Below the pieces are notes generated by a model. It made no database searches. It had not been told where the DNA came from and saw only the letters and a list, made by a program, of their open reading frames with translations. Position numbers and translations under genes: made by a program. A stretch of DNA of 9,457 bases from an uncultured Phaeodactylibacter sp. (GTDB lineage: Bacteria; Bacteroidota; Bacteroidia; Chitinophagales; Saprospiraceae), in contig CAJXXJ010000100.1 of NCBI GenBank assembly GCA_913062745.1, positions 1-9,457 of the forward strand, written 5' to 3'. Of the stretch, positions 1-6,727 are shown in pieces (the stretch's first letter is position 1; each line of letters opens with the position of its first letter).

Positions 1-2627
1 GCCTCCGGCGTGCCGGCCTCTACAGCAGCGCTCAGATCGATGATTTCCACACTGACCGTTGCGTTCTGTTCGCAGTTGGTGCCCGCCTCGTACAGGTAGC
101 TGTAGTCAAAAGTACCGCAACCGGCTACCGCAAGTTCGATCATCCCGCTTTCGGTATCCACCCCGGGGCCGCTCCATTGGCCGCCCGGCAGGTTCGTGCC
201 CAATTGCAGCATGCCTTCCGATATACAAACGGCGCTGTCCGCTGCCAGCTGAAGCGCGGGTGCATCGTCTATCCATATTTGGGTGCTGTCGGTAATGCGG
301 CAGGCGTTGCGCTGATAGTCCACCTGCAGGGTATACCCACCGGGCGAGAGCGTTTCCGCTACCAGGGTGCCGGCATCATCCGTTACGCCCGGCCCGCTCC
401 AGACAGCCGTGCCCCCGCCCGGCTCCGCGCTAAACTCCAGAACTTCCGGCAGGTCTACCGGGATGTCTGACAGGCAAAAGGTATCAAGCGGAACCAAATC
501 CAGGGTTGGCAAATCTTCCACCAGGACCTGTACTGTGCTCAGAATACGGCAGTTGTTGGCATCGATGTATTCATAGGTGGCCGGGTTGCTGCCGATTTCC
601 GCGAAAGCGGGGTCAAAAAAGCCATCCGCACTCAAGGCGCCGCCAGCCTGCCACTGCCCGCCCCCCGGATTGGCCAGCAGGGTGTCGCCGGGGCTGTCTA
701 CGCAGAAGGTATCGGCCTGCAGCAGCACCGTTTCGGAAGCTACCACTTCCAGCTGAATCGTATCTTCATCTATGCAGGCACCGTTCGCCAGCTGATAGAT
801 GATTTCGTATTGGCCGGGAGCTACGGTGGCGGGGTCGAATACGCCCAGGCTGTCGTTGATGATGCCATCGCCGAGCCAGACGCCGCCGCTCACATTCGCG
901 CTAAGCGTATCCGGGCTCGAACCGGAGCAGAGGGGCTCCGCGACCGGGAATGCTTCGACTTCCTGTGGTTCCTGCACCACGATCTGTATGGTATCCGCAT
1001 CTACCCCGCAATTGCCGCTTACCTGCACAGTAATTTGAGTGGTATCCGGTTGCCCGTAAACGATAGGGCCGGGCAGCGAATCCGTAGACCTGCCGGGGCT
1101 GCCGCCGGGGAAGGACCAATTGTAAGACAAGCCGCTGCCCTGATAGCTCACCTCGGGGCTGAAGTCGAAGCTGCCACAGGCGGGGTCTGCTGCCGTCAGC
1201 TCCACCTGCACCGGCGCATCAATGGTTAGTTCCAGCGTCTCGCTGTTTTCGCAGGCACTCCCCTGCCCTACGGTGTAGGTGAAGGTGTAATCGCCCGGTG
1301 CCAGAGAATCGGGATAAAGCATGCCTGAGGGGCTCAGCGCGCTGCCTGCCCCGGACCAGATACCAGCGGGAAAGCCCGGATTTGCAAGCAGTTGTACGGA
1401 ATCAGCATTTTGGCACACCACGTCCGGATTGGCACCAAAGGTGATGGCCTCGGTAGCGACCACCACGACAGGCACCGTCTCTGTCAGCAGGCCACAGGGG
1501 CCGCCCGCCTGCAGGGTCACGGTGCCGGATTCGTAGAAAGTGACCTGCCCGAAGTCCTCTTCGGAAGCGCCGGCCTGACTGCCATTCGTAAAGGTCCACT
1601 CAAAACCGTCTAAGTCGCCAATAGCTTCGTAGCCCAACGCCTGCAGGTCGATGACGGCAGAGTCGCAGGCCACGGGCGGCGGCACCAAATTGATGAACGG
1701 CTGCTCGTAAATGGTGATTTCCTCGGTTTGGGTGTCCGTGCCGCAGACGTTGCTCGCTGTGAGCTCTACGGTGTATTCGCCGGGCTGCCAAAACTGGATT
1801 TCGATGGTATCGGAGAACGTGGTCATCGTGGTATCCGTGAAGGACCACAGGCTCGTGTCATTGGGCGTAATTGCCCACTGCCCGAAGGTAGCCGACTGCT
1901 GCATGTCATTGGTGAAAGTCACTATGGCCGGCGCACAGAGCGAATCCACGCTGCCCATCATGGAGCTCTGCCCGATTTCGGCCGCGGGCAGGTCTACCAC
2001 TTCTACAATTTGCGTGTAGGTATCCGTATCGCACTCATTTTCTACGGTAAGGGTGACGGTGTAAAAACCGGGGCCGTCGAAGGTGTGATTGGGGTTTTCT
2101 TCCGTGGAGGTGTTGCCATCGCCGAAGTCCCAGAAAAAGGTGTCAGCATTGCAGCTGGTATTCTGAATGCCGGTATCATCATCTATGCAAATTTGCGGAT
2201 TGGCTTCGAAAAAGGCCAGTGGGCGGTGAATGACGCCCACCGGCTGCGAGGTGCTGTGGCAACTGAGGTCGGTACCGCAGTTGCGCACCACCACCAGGCA
2301 GATTTCAAAGTTGGTTTTATCATCTTCGCACACCAGGCTGTCGGGTATGAAGTAAGTGTGCGATACATTCTCTTTGGTGAAAGTGGTATCGAAAGTGCCG
2401 TCCCCCCAGCTCCAGAGGAAGAAGTCAAAATCGTTCGTCGCCGTGGAATTGGACACCGTAAACTCGAAACCGTCACAAACGATGGCTTCCTCCCCGAGTA
2501 TGGCAAAGGAAGAGAGGATGTCCCCGCAGTCGTCTTCCAGGCAGGGGCAGCTGACGTCCTGCGCCAGCACGGTATTCGTAAAAGCCAAAAGGAGCAGGCT
2601 CAGGCAAAATCGTGTGGTCTTTTTCAT
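1..2627 (-). CDS. Large secreted PKD/Ig-like repeat protein (adhesin-like, putative T9SS cargo), 3' end outside window
   Basis: Translating down from the ATG at 2627 gives 875 codons with no stop to the window edge, so the C-terminus is missing. Residues 1-22 are a Sec signal peptide (Lys-Lys N-terminus, LSLLLLAF core, cleavage after VLA). PKD-like domains follow, with WGDG at 74-77 and WDFGDG at 166-171, plus weaker PKD-like units around Trp251, Trp344 and Trp504. From about residue 400 there are Ig-like modules of the Bacteroidota type (W-x-G-x-G, then G-x-Y, then Cys) around Trp424, Trp584, Trp659, Trp743 and Trp818. Each module is framed by a Cys pair 51-58 residues apart (405/459, 567/618, 642/693, 718/776, 801/852), probably a disulfide. 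The composition is acidic and Thr/Val-rich, as in surface adhesins. The PorP/SprF-family gene lies just upstream, so export by the T9SS is inferred, with a sorting domain expected beyond the window. The ligand is unknown. Confidence 0.9.
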   Translation of the reverse strand, partial: MKKTTRFCLSLLLLAFTNTVLAQDVSCPCLEDDCGDILSSFAILGEEAIVCDGFEFTVSNSTATNDFDFFLWSWGDGTFDTTFTKENVSHTYFIPDSLVCEDDKTNFEICLVVVRNCGTDLSCHSTSQPVGVIHRPLAFFEANPQICIDDDTGIQNTSCNADTFFWDFGDGNTSTEENPNHTFDGPGFYTVTLTVENECDTDTYTQIVEVVDLPAAEIGQSSMMGSVDSLCAPAIVTFTNDMQQSATFGQWAITPNDTSLWSFTDTTMTTFSDTIEIQFWQPGEYTVELTASNVCGTDTQTEEITIYEQPFINLVPPPVACDSAVIDLQALGYEAIGDLDGFEWTFTNGSQAGASEEDFGQVTFYESGTVTLQAGGPCGLLTETVPVVVVATEAITFGANPDVVCQNADSVQLLANPGFPAGIWSGAGSALSPSGMLYPDSLAPGDYTFTYTVGQGSACENSETLELTIDAPVQVELTAADPACGSFDFSPEVSYQGSGLSYNWSFPGGSPGRSTDSLPGPIVYGQPDTTQITVQVSGNCGVDADTIQIVVQEPQEVEAFPVAEPLCSGSSPDTLSANVSGGVWLGDGIINDSLGVFDPATVAPGQYEIIYQLANGACIDEDTIQLEVVASETVLLQADTFCVDSPGDTLLANPGGGQWQAGGALSADGFFDPAFAEIGSNPATYEYIDANNCRILSTVQVLVEDLPTLDLVPLDTFCLSDIPVDLPEVLEFSAEPGGGTAVWSGPGVTDDAGTLVAETLSPGGYTLQVDYQRNACRITDSTQIWIDDAPALQLAADSAVCISEGMLQLGTNLPGGQWSGPGVDTESGMIELAVAGCGTFDYSYLYEAGTNCEQNATVSVEIIDLSAAVEAGTPE

Positions 2628-2832
2628 AATCGGTTGTGGTTTTTGGTTCTTGATTCGTGCTTCACCAGCTTAGGGTTGTTGGTGTTATGGTATTTTGGTC
2701 CTCTCTCCCACTCTCCCACTCACCCACTCACCCACTCTCCCTCTCTCCCCCTCACTCCCTCTCTCCCACTCCCCCTGCTTCACCCCCACTCGGAACTTGA
2801 TACACTTTGCCCACATGATACTTACCGCGCTC
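2628..2832 (-). other. Intergenic spacer and long 5' leader between the PorP-like and PKD genes
   Basis: This 205-bp spacer lies between two genes of the same strand. I see no TAnnTTTG -7 element oriented toward the PKD gene, and no U-run terminator after the PorP-like stop. Read-through co-transcription is therefore likely, though not proven. About a third of it is an 8-bp tandem repeat (separate entry). The 70 bases next to the PKD ATG are unremarkable and lack a Shine-Dalgarno sequence, as is usual in Bacteroidota. Confidence 0.6.
2701..2775. repeat. 8-bp polypyrimidine/polypurine tandem repeat, G-quadruplex-capable on the minus strand
   Basis: About nine degenerate copies of an 8-bp unit are present (CTCTCTCC, CACTCTCC, CACTCACC, CACTCACC, CACTCTCC, CTCTCTCC, then drifting copies). 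Runs of three or more C start at 2707, 2715, 2723, 2731, 2739 and 2747, exactly 8 bp apart, and then at 2757, 2765 and 2771. On the minus strand, which is the sense strand of both flanking genes, this gives nine G-tracts separated by loops of 3-7 bases. That satisfies the usual G-quadruplex pattern in DNA and in the mRNA. The array is non-coding and sits about 75-150 bases upstream of the PKD start codon. Confidence 0.9.
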
Positions 2833-4002
2833 CTATTCATACCAAATATTCTCATACAGCTTCCGCCGGGCTGTGGAGCGCATAGCCGGGCAGGGCAGCC
2901 CGTTAGCGCTATTGCCGACACCCGGGCGGCCGAGCATCCGGCAGCCGGGGCTGCGCAGCAGGTGGACGGAGACGGACGCCTCGAACAGGGGCCCTACGGC
3001 ATTGCGCAGGCCGCTGAAGTTATTGGAGTAGGCAAAGCCGAGGTCGACCCGGCGGTCGCTGCGGCTGCCAAAGATGGTGCCCATTTCCAGGCTGATGGTC
3101 ATCCAGTTGGTCTGGAAGCCGCCATCGGTGGGGCGGCCGGTAAAGTGGTAGAAAAAACCAGCCGTCAGTACGCGGCTGAGGCTGAATCGGGTGCCGGCCT
3201 CCCAGTACTGTACGCTGCCGCCCGGCGCAAAAGTGGGCCGGCTCTGCCGTTGGTACAGCAACAGCGGGCGGATGCTGAGGTAGCTGCCGTTTTCCACAAA
3301 CGGCAGGATTTCTGCCTCTATGAAACCGACGAAACGGGGCGGTATCTTGGTGCCCAGCCCGAGGATAGACTCTTCGTTGCCGAGGTAATCCGCCCCCAGG
3401 GAATAAGCGTTGTGCAGGCTCAGCCCGGCAGTGAGCGTGGTGGCACGCCTGGAGCGGCTGTTGAACAGGCCCCGGTAAGCGATGCCGACCGCCGGCGTAA
3501 AGAAGACGTTGCTCTGCCCGTCGTTGGGCGCTACAAAGCTGCTGCCAAACATATTGCCGTACTTCGCATCCAGCTGATCGGAAAATACCAGGCGGCTGTA
3601 GTCGATCGTTTTATAGGACCACTGCAGGCTGGCACCGATGCGGATGTTGTGCAGGTGGTTCAGCTGCTCGATGGGAATAGTGCCGGCGAAGCGGAAGCCG
3701 ACATCGTAGGTGCGAAAGCGGCCATCGCCCTCTTCGTCAAACTGAGCGTGCAGGCCGTAGTCGAGCAGGGCGCAGGGCAGGCTTTCCTCCAGATTGAAAC
3801 TGCCTGAACGGAAGGCTGCCACCTGGGCGGACGACCACTGCGACTTAGCTTTCATGTCCACGCTCAGTGCACCGCGCTGTCCGGTGAGCGCCGGGTTGAA
3901 AGCCGACTGGTTATTGTAAAAGTGGGTGGAAAACGGGTCTTGTGCGGAAAGGGAAAAGCACAAAAGCTGCAGCAGCAGCCATGCGGTGACGTAGTGTTGC
4001 AT
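2833..4002 (-). CDS. PorP/SprF-family type IX secretion system outer-membrane protein
   Basis: The protein has 389 residues. The ATG at 4002 is chosen over a TTG nine codons upstream because it places a clean signal peptide at 1-20 (hydrophobic core, cleavage at SLSA before QDP). The mature N-terminus has the family hallmark: QDP, then FSTHFYNN, then NPALTG around 21-41. The rest is alternating amphipathic segments fitting a beta-barrel, with the last clear strand near 339-349. Family members work with the T9SS: SprF is needed for secretion of its cognate adhesin SprB in Flavobacterium, and PorP is needed for T9SS function in Porphyromonas. The gene lies directly upstream of the giant PKD protein, so it is probably the dedicated partner for that cargo. 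The roughly 40-residue tail after the last strand (350-389, Cys354, Cys371 and a basic ARRK stretch) is unusual. Saprospiria genomes often carry many paralogues, so I give no symbol. Confidence 0.88.
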   Translation of the reverse strand: MQHYVTAWLLLQLLCFSLSAQDPFSTHFYNNQSAFNPALTGQRGALSVDMKAKSQWSSAQVAAFRSGSFNLEESLPCALLDYGLHAQFDEEGDGRFRTYDVGFRFAGTIPIEQLNHLHNIRIGASLQWSYKTIDYSRLVFSDQLDAKYGNMFGSSFVAPNDGQSNVFFTPAVGIAYRGLFNSRSRRATTLTAGLSLHNAYSLGADYLGNEESILGLGTKIPPRFVGFIEAEILPFVENGSYLSIRPLLLYQRQSRPTFAPGGSVQYWEAGTRFSLSRVLTAGFFYHFTGRPTDGGFQTNWMTISLEMGTIFGSRSDRRVDLGFAYSNNFSGLRNAVGPLFEASVSVHLLRSPGCRMLGRPGVGNSANGLPCPAMRSTARRKLYENIWYE

Positions 4003-4057
4003 AGTGTATAAATCGTTTTTGGGATGCAAGGCGGGCGGGCCCGCTTATTTGCTTACC

Positions 4058-4065
4058 CAAATATC
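4058..4065 (-). promoter_or_regulatory. Weak candidate -7 element for the PorP-like gene
   Basis: The minus strand reads GATATTTG, one mismatch from TAnnTTTG, about 55 bases upstream of the chosen ATG. No well-spaced TTTG -33 element is present. A GC-rich palindrome (GCGGGCCCGC, 4035-4044) lies between it and the start codon and could form a leader hairpin. Confidence 0.3.
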
Positions 4066-4162
4066 GAAATAAAATGTATACAAAAGAAATTCGGGCCACT
4101 TTAGCTGCTTAAAATACCCCAAATGGTATAGGCTGGCCAGCGAAAAACAAATGCCCATCGAA

Positions 4163-4198
4163 TTTTAGCGCGCTAACCGGGCCGAAACCCTATATTTG
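4163..4198 (+). promoter_or_regulatory. lepB promoter (Bacteroidota-type)
   Basis: TATATTTG at 4191-4198 is a perfect match to the Bacteroidota -7 element TAnnTTTG. The -33 region holds only a degenerate TTTTAG (4163-4168), 22 bases upstream. The predicted transcription start is near 4204, giving a leader of about 17 bases before the ATG at 4221. No Shine-Dalgarno sequence is present. Confidence 0.7.
4165..4176. promoter_or_regulatory. 12-bp perfect palindrome in the -33 region of lepB (possible operator)
   Basis: TTAGCGCGCTAA is a perfect 12-bp palindrome located 14 bases upstream of the lepB -7 box. Its position between divergent genes is suitable for a dimeric regulator. Binding is inferred only; no regulator is encoded nearby. 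Confidence 0.4.
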
Positions 4199-4220
4199 CG
4201 ACTTAATTAAATCGATCTCA

Positions 4221-5831
4221 ATGGGATTTTTGCTTTTTCTGATTATCGGGTACATATTGTTGAGCATCAGCCTGTACTTTCTCTTTCCGAAAGCAGGCGT
4301 AGCGGGCTGGAAAGGCCTGGTGCCCGGGCTGAACTTCGTGGAGTGGTGCAAAATCATTGGCCGCAAGGGTGCTCACGCGGCATGGCTGCTGTTTCCGATC
4401 GTCAATATTTTCGTGTACGCGGGCATGGCCATTGACATGGTACGCTCGTTCCGGCACTACTCCTTCTGGGATAGTGTGCTGGCAGTGTTATTTGCGCCTT
4501 TTTACTTTTTCTACCTGGCGTTTAAGGCGGAGGAAACCTACGATGGCCCGACGCTGATTAAGGAGCAGGAGTACAAGGCACAGATTGAAGAAGCAAAAGC
4601 GAACAACGAAACCCGCAAGCTGCGCAAACTGCAGCAAAACAACCCCTACCATAAAAATCAAACCCGCGAGTGGGCGGAAGCTGTCATCTTCGCCGTTTTC
4701 GCGGCCGCCTTCATCCGGATGTTTCTCATAGAGGCGTACGTCATCCCAACTTCGTCCATGGAGGGCTCGCTGCTGGTGGGCGACTTCCTGTTTGTCAGCA
4801 AAGCGCACTACGGCATCCGCACCCCGCAGACGGTGGCCATGCTGCCGCTGCTGCACAACCGCGCGCCGGTCATCAATTCCGAATCGTACCTGGAAAAGCC
4901 CAGCCTGCCCTACTACCGCCTGCCGGCTCTGGAAGGCATCGACCGCAATGATCCTATTGTTTTCAACTATCCGGAGGGTGACAGCGTCTACATCTTCCCC
5001 AACCGGACCTGGAGCATACACGACTACCGCCGCGGGGCTATTCCGCCCACACAGGCGCGCATTATCAAAGCGGGCAACAAAGAGCTGGTTACGCGCCCGA
5101 TGGACAAGAAAGACCACTACATCAAGCGGGTCATTGCTGTTGGTGGAGACAGCCTGCAAATCATTGACCGGCAGGTATACATCAACGGAAAACCGGCAGA
5201 CAACCCAAAGCACCTGCAGTATATGTATATGGTGACTTTCCCGAGCGCCGGCGTCAACACCACTCAGTTTTCCGATTGGGGCATTTCCCGCGAGGACCTT
5301 ATCGCGCAGCAGGGCAATACCTCCTACGTGATGGTGCTCTCCGATGAGCAAAAGGAAAAAATACAGTCGCTGGACGCCAGCATCACCATTGAGCCGATGG
5401 ATATGGGCCGGCTTGATACCAACCCGAACAAGCTCTTCCCCCACGACCCGGAAAACTTCCCCGGCTGGACAGTCGACAACTACGGCCCCATTTACGTACC
5501 GGAGGCGGGCGCTACTGTTAAGGTTAGCCCGGAAAACATCTCTCTCTACCGCCGTGCTATCGAGACTTACGAGAACAACGACCTGGAGGTGCGCAACGGC
5601 AAAATTTTCATCAACGGCGAGGAGACGGATGAGTATACCTTCAAAATGGACTACTACTGGGCGATGGGTGACAACCGCCACAACTCTGAGGACAGCCGCG
5701 TATGGGGCTTCGTCCCGGCCGACCATATCGTAGGCAAGCCGGTCATCATCTGGTTCTCTACCAAGGAAGGCTCGCTGGCTAACGGTATTAACTGGAGCCG
5801 CCTGTTCAAGCCGGTGGGGAATTTGGAGTAA
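4221..5831 (+). CDS. lepB: Signal peptidase I with an N-terminal multi-pass membrane domain
   Basis: This 536-residue S26-family peptidase cleaves signal peptides from Sec-exported proteins on the outer face of the inner membrane. The family boxes are intact. A membrane anchor near 152-170 leads into PTSSM with nucleophile Ser179. Box C is around 242-253 (DPIVFNYPEGD). General base Lys302 sits in YIKRVIAVGGD, and box E is MGDNRHNSEDSR at 482-493. Upstream of the catalytic part, residues 1-103 form about three further membrane segments (roughly 2-22, 52-71, 83-103) around a WKGLVPGLNFVEW motif. These resemble the DUF5684-type domain, and a charged coiled linker (110-150) joins them to the protease. 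The protein is much longer than E. coli LepB (324 residues), mainly from this domain and from insertions around 255-295 and 330-450. The ATG lies 23 bases after the promoter box. It is divergent from the PorP-like gene and convergent with the next one. Confidence 0.95.
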   Translation: MGFLLFLIIGYILLSISLYFLFPKAGVAGWKGLVPGLNFVEWCKIIGRKGAHAAWLLFPIVNIFVYAGMAIDMVRSFRHYSFWDSVLAVLFAPFYFFYLAFKAEETYDGPTLIKEQEYKAQIEEAKANNETRKLRKLQQNNPYHKNQTREWAEAVIFAVFAAAFIRMFLIEAYVIPTSSMEGSLLVGDFLFVSKAHYGIRTPQTVAMLPLLHNRAPVINSESYLEKPSLPYYRLPALEGIDRNDPIVFNYPEGDSVYIFPNRTWSIHDYRRGAIPPTQARIIKAGNKELVTRPMDKKDHYIKRVIAVGGDSLQIIDRQVYINGKPADNPKHLQYMYMVTFPSAGVNTTQFSDWGISREDLIAQQGNTSYVMVLSDEQKEKIQSLDASITIEPMDMGRLDTNPNKLFPHDPENFPGWTVDNYGPIYVPEAGATVKVSPENISLYRRAIETYENNDLEVRNGKIFINGEETDEYTFKMDYYWAMGDNRHNSEDSRVWGFVPADHIVGKPVIIWFSTKEGSLANGINWSRLFKPVGNLE

Positions 5832-5962
5832 TGAAGGGGGCTGCTTTTACGCCTTCGCCCGGAGGAGGATATTTAATGGGGGGAAGTCCTAAGGGGCAAG
5901 ACTGAAAACATCAACAAGGAGACCTGTGCTGTAGGTACAGAAGGGGCTTTGCCGCGGAGCCC
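5832..5962. other. Intergenic region between convergent genes
   Basis: This 131-bp region separates lepB from the convergent nuclease-like gene. The only structure I see is a weak hairpin, GGGCT (5944-5948) with AGCCC (5958-5962), which touches the stop codon of the minus-strand gene. It has no U-tract in either direction, so it is a poor intrinsic terminator. No small ORF with convincing coding character is present. Confidence 0.5.
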
Positions 5963-6517
5963 TCAAAACTCGCGCGGCACAAAATCAGCTTTATTGACAA
6001 TGGCCGCCGAGTCACCTGTGGCGCGGATGACAAACAGCCCCTTGTTTTCCGCCATCTGCTCTGCCCCGGCGTCCGCTTGCAGGAAAGCTACAGCACCATA
6101 AACGGTATTGGGGGCGTATTCTTCCACCCAGGTCTTGAAAGAATCCATTTTGTCCAGGAACTCATAAATATGCTTAGGTTTGAGCGTAGTTTTCACCTCT
6201 ACGGCCACCACTTCTGTACCGTTGCGCGCGATGATGTCAAATTCGTAACTTTTCCCTTTATGGCTGCCTTTAACCCGGCGCGCGGTTTGCTCTACCTCTA
6301 TGCCGCGTTCTTGCAGTATGTGCACCAGGTCACCTTCCACCAGACTTTCCACCAGACGCCCCCACTGTGAAGAAAACAGGCCGTACAGCTCATTGAAGCG
6401 CTTGTCCAGTTTGCGGTCGGTCTCCTGAAACTTGCGGTCAGTCTCTTGAAACTTGCGGTCCGTTTCTGCGAACAAAGCCTTGATTTCCTCCCAGCTGATG
6501 TTGTCGTGTTCTGCCAT
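5963..6517 (-). CDS. PD-(D/E)XK nuclease-like protein with N-terminal heptad coiled coil (DUF3782-like)
   Basis: The 184-residue product starts at the ATG at 6517. In-frame sequence above it (to 6643) runs into an inverted repeat and does not look coding. Residues 16-36 are three near-identical heptads, FxETDRK, followed by LDKRFNEL, a clear coiled coil. The C-terminal part has the order of PD-(D/E)XK catalytic residues: Glu57 (LVESLVEGD), Asp94 (YEFDII) and Glu107-x-Lys109 (VEVKTTL). This matches small uncharacterised proteins common in Bacteroidota and cyanobacteria (coiled coil plus restriction-endonuclease-like fold). All predicted active-site residues are kept, so metal-dependent nuclease activity is possible but its substrate is unknown. 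It stands alone: no methyltransferase, helicase or toxin-antitoxin partner is adjacent. An inverted repeat lies 13 bases upstream of the start. Confidence 0.82.
   Translation of the reverse strand: MAEHDNISWEEIKALFAETDRKFQETDRKFQETDRKLDKRFNELYGLFSSQWGRLVESLVEGDLVHILQERGIEVEQTARRVKGSHKGKSYEFDIIARNGTEVVAVEVKTTLKPKHIYEFLDKMDSFKTWVEEYAPNTVYGAVAFLQADAGAEQMAENKGLFVIRATGDSAAIVNKADFVPREF
6410..6472 (-). repeat. Three in-frame 21-bp tandem repeats encoding the FxETDRK heptads
   Basis: Three 21-bp units lie inside the nuclease-like gene, corresponding to residues 16-36. They are close to identical at DNA level, sharing GACCGCAAG-type cores with mainly third-position differences. Gain or loss of a unit would keep the frame and change the coiled coil by exactly one heptad. 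Confidence 0.85.
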
Positions 6518-6529
6518 AATTGAGAAATA

Positions 6530-6546
6530 GTTATCAAAACGATAAC
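6530..6546. promoter_or_regulatory. Short inverted repeat upstream of the nuclease-like gene
   Basis: GTTATC and GATAAC flank a 5-base spacer, and the repeat ends 13 bases before the ATG at 6517. It could be an operator or a leader hairpin over the translation start region. No convincing -7 element was found nearby; the best is a one-mismatch TAATTTTA on the minus strand at 6557-6564. Confidence 0.35.
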
Positions 6547-6607
6547 CAGGGCGCTGTAAAATTAGTTCCTCCCGGACACGAGGTAGTGGATCGTGAGGTA
6601 CGTTCCC

Positions 6608-6667
6608 GTAAGCAAAAAATCCATCTGCCCGGCCCGATGCCAACAGCAGATGGATTTTTTGTCTTAC
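6608..6667 (-). terminator. Inverted repeat, probable intrinsic terminator of the Nudix-like gene
   Basis: Perfect 15-base arms (6614-6628 and 6646-6660; AAAAAATCCATCTGC and its complement) flank a 17-base GC-rich loop. Beyond a 1-2 base mismatch the pairing continues with GTAAG (6608-6612) and CTTAC (6663-6667). Read on the minus strand, the stem ends in TTTTTT, as expected for a Rho-independent terminator 60-70 bases after the stop at 6728. The A-run at the other foot means it could also work on the plus strand. Confidence 0.75.
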
Positions 6668-6727
6668 TATATCTTCTTCCCGCCCACCGCATAGCGGAGG
6701 AGGTAAATTGAAAACCGTGATTTTATC

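Noticed and set aside
2701..2775. CRISPR array
   Set aside because: The units are only 8 bp, contiguous and degenerate, with no spacers and no cas genes nearby.
1728..2885. Plus-strand open frame (385 codons) across the PKD gene start and the simple repeat
   Set aside because: Its second half translates the pyrimidine repeat into a Ser/Pro/Leu/His string, and the first half is antisense to clear PKD domains.
2695..3807. Long plus-strand open frame (370 codons) antisense to the PorP-like gene
   Set aside because: It is a shadow of the real gene: the minus-strand protein has a signal peptide and the PorP/SprF hallmark. The plus frame begins inside the simple repeat and has an Ala/Val/Gln-rich composition without recognisable domains.
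4488..5726. Long minus-strand open frame (412 codons) antisense to lepB
   Set aside because: LepB on the plus strand has all catalytic boxes. The antisense frame is Val/Arg-rich and starts and ends within lepB, as expected for a codon-bias shadow.
6518..6643. Longer N-terminus (42 extra codons) for the nuclease-like protein
   Set aside because: The extension would begin inside an inverted repeat and shows no family similarity. The ATG at 6517 begins directly at the conserved N-terminal pattern.
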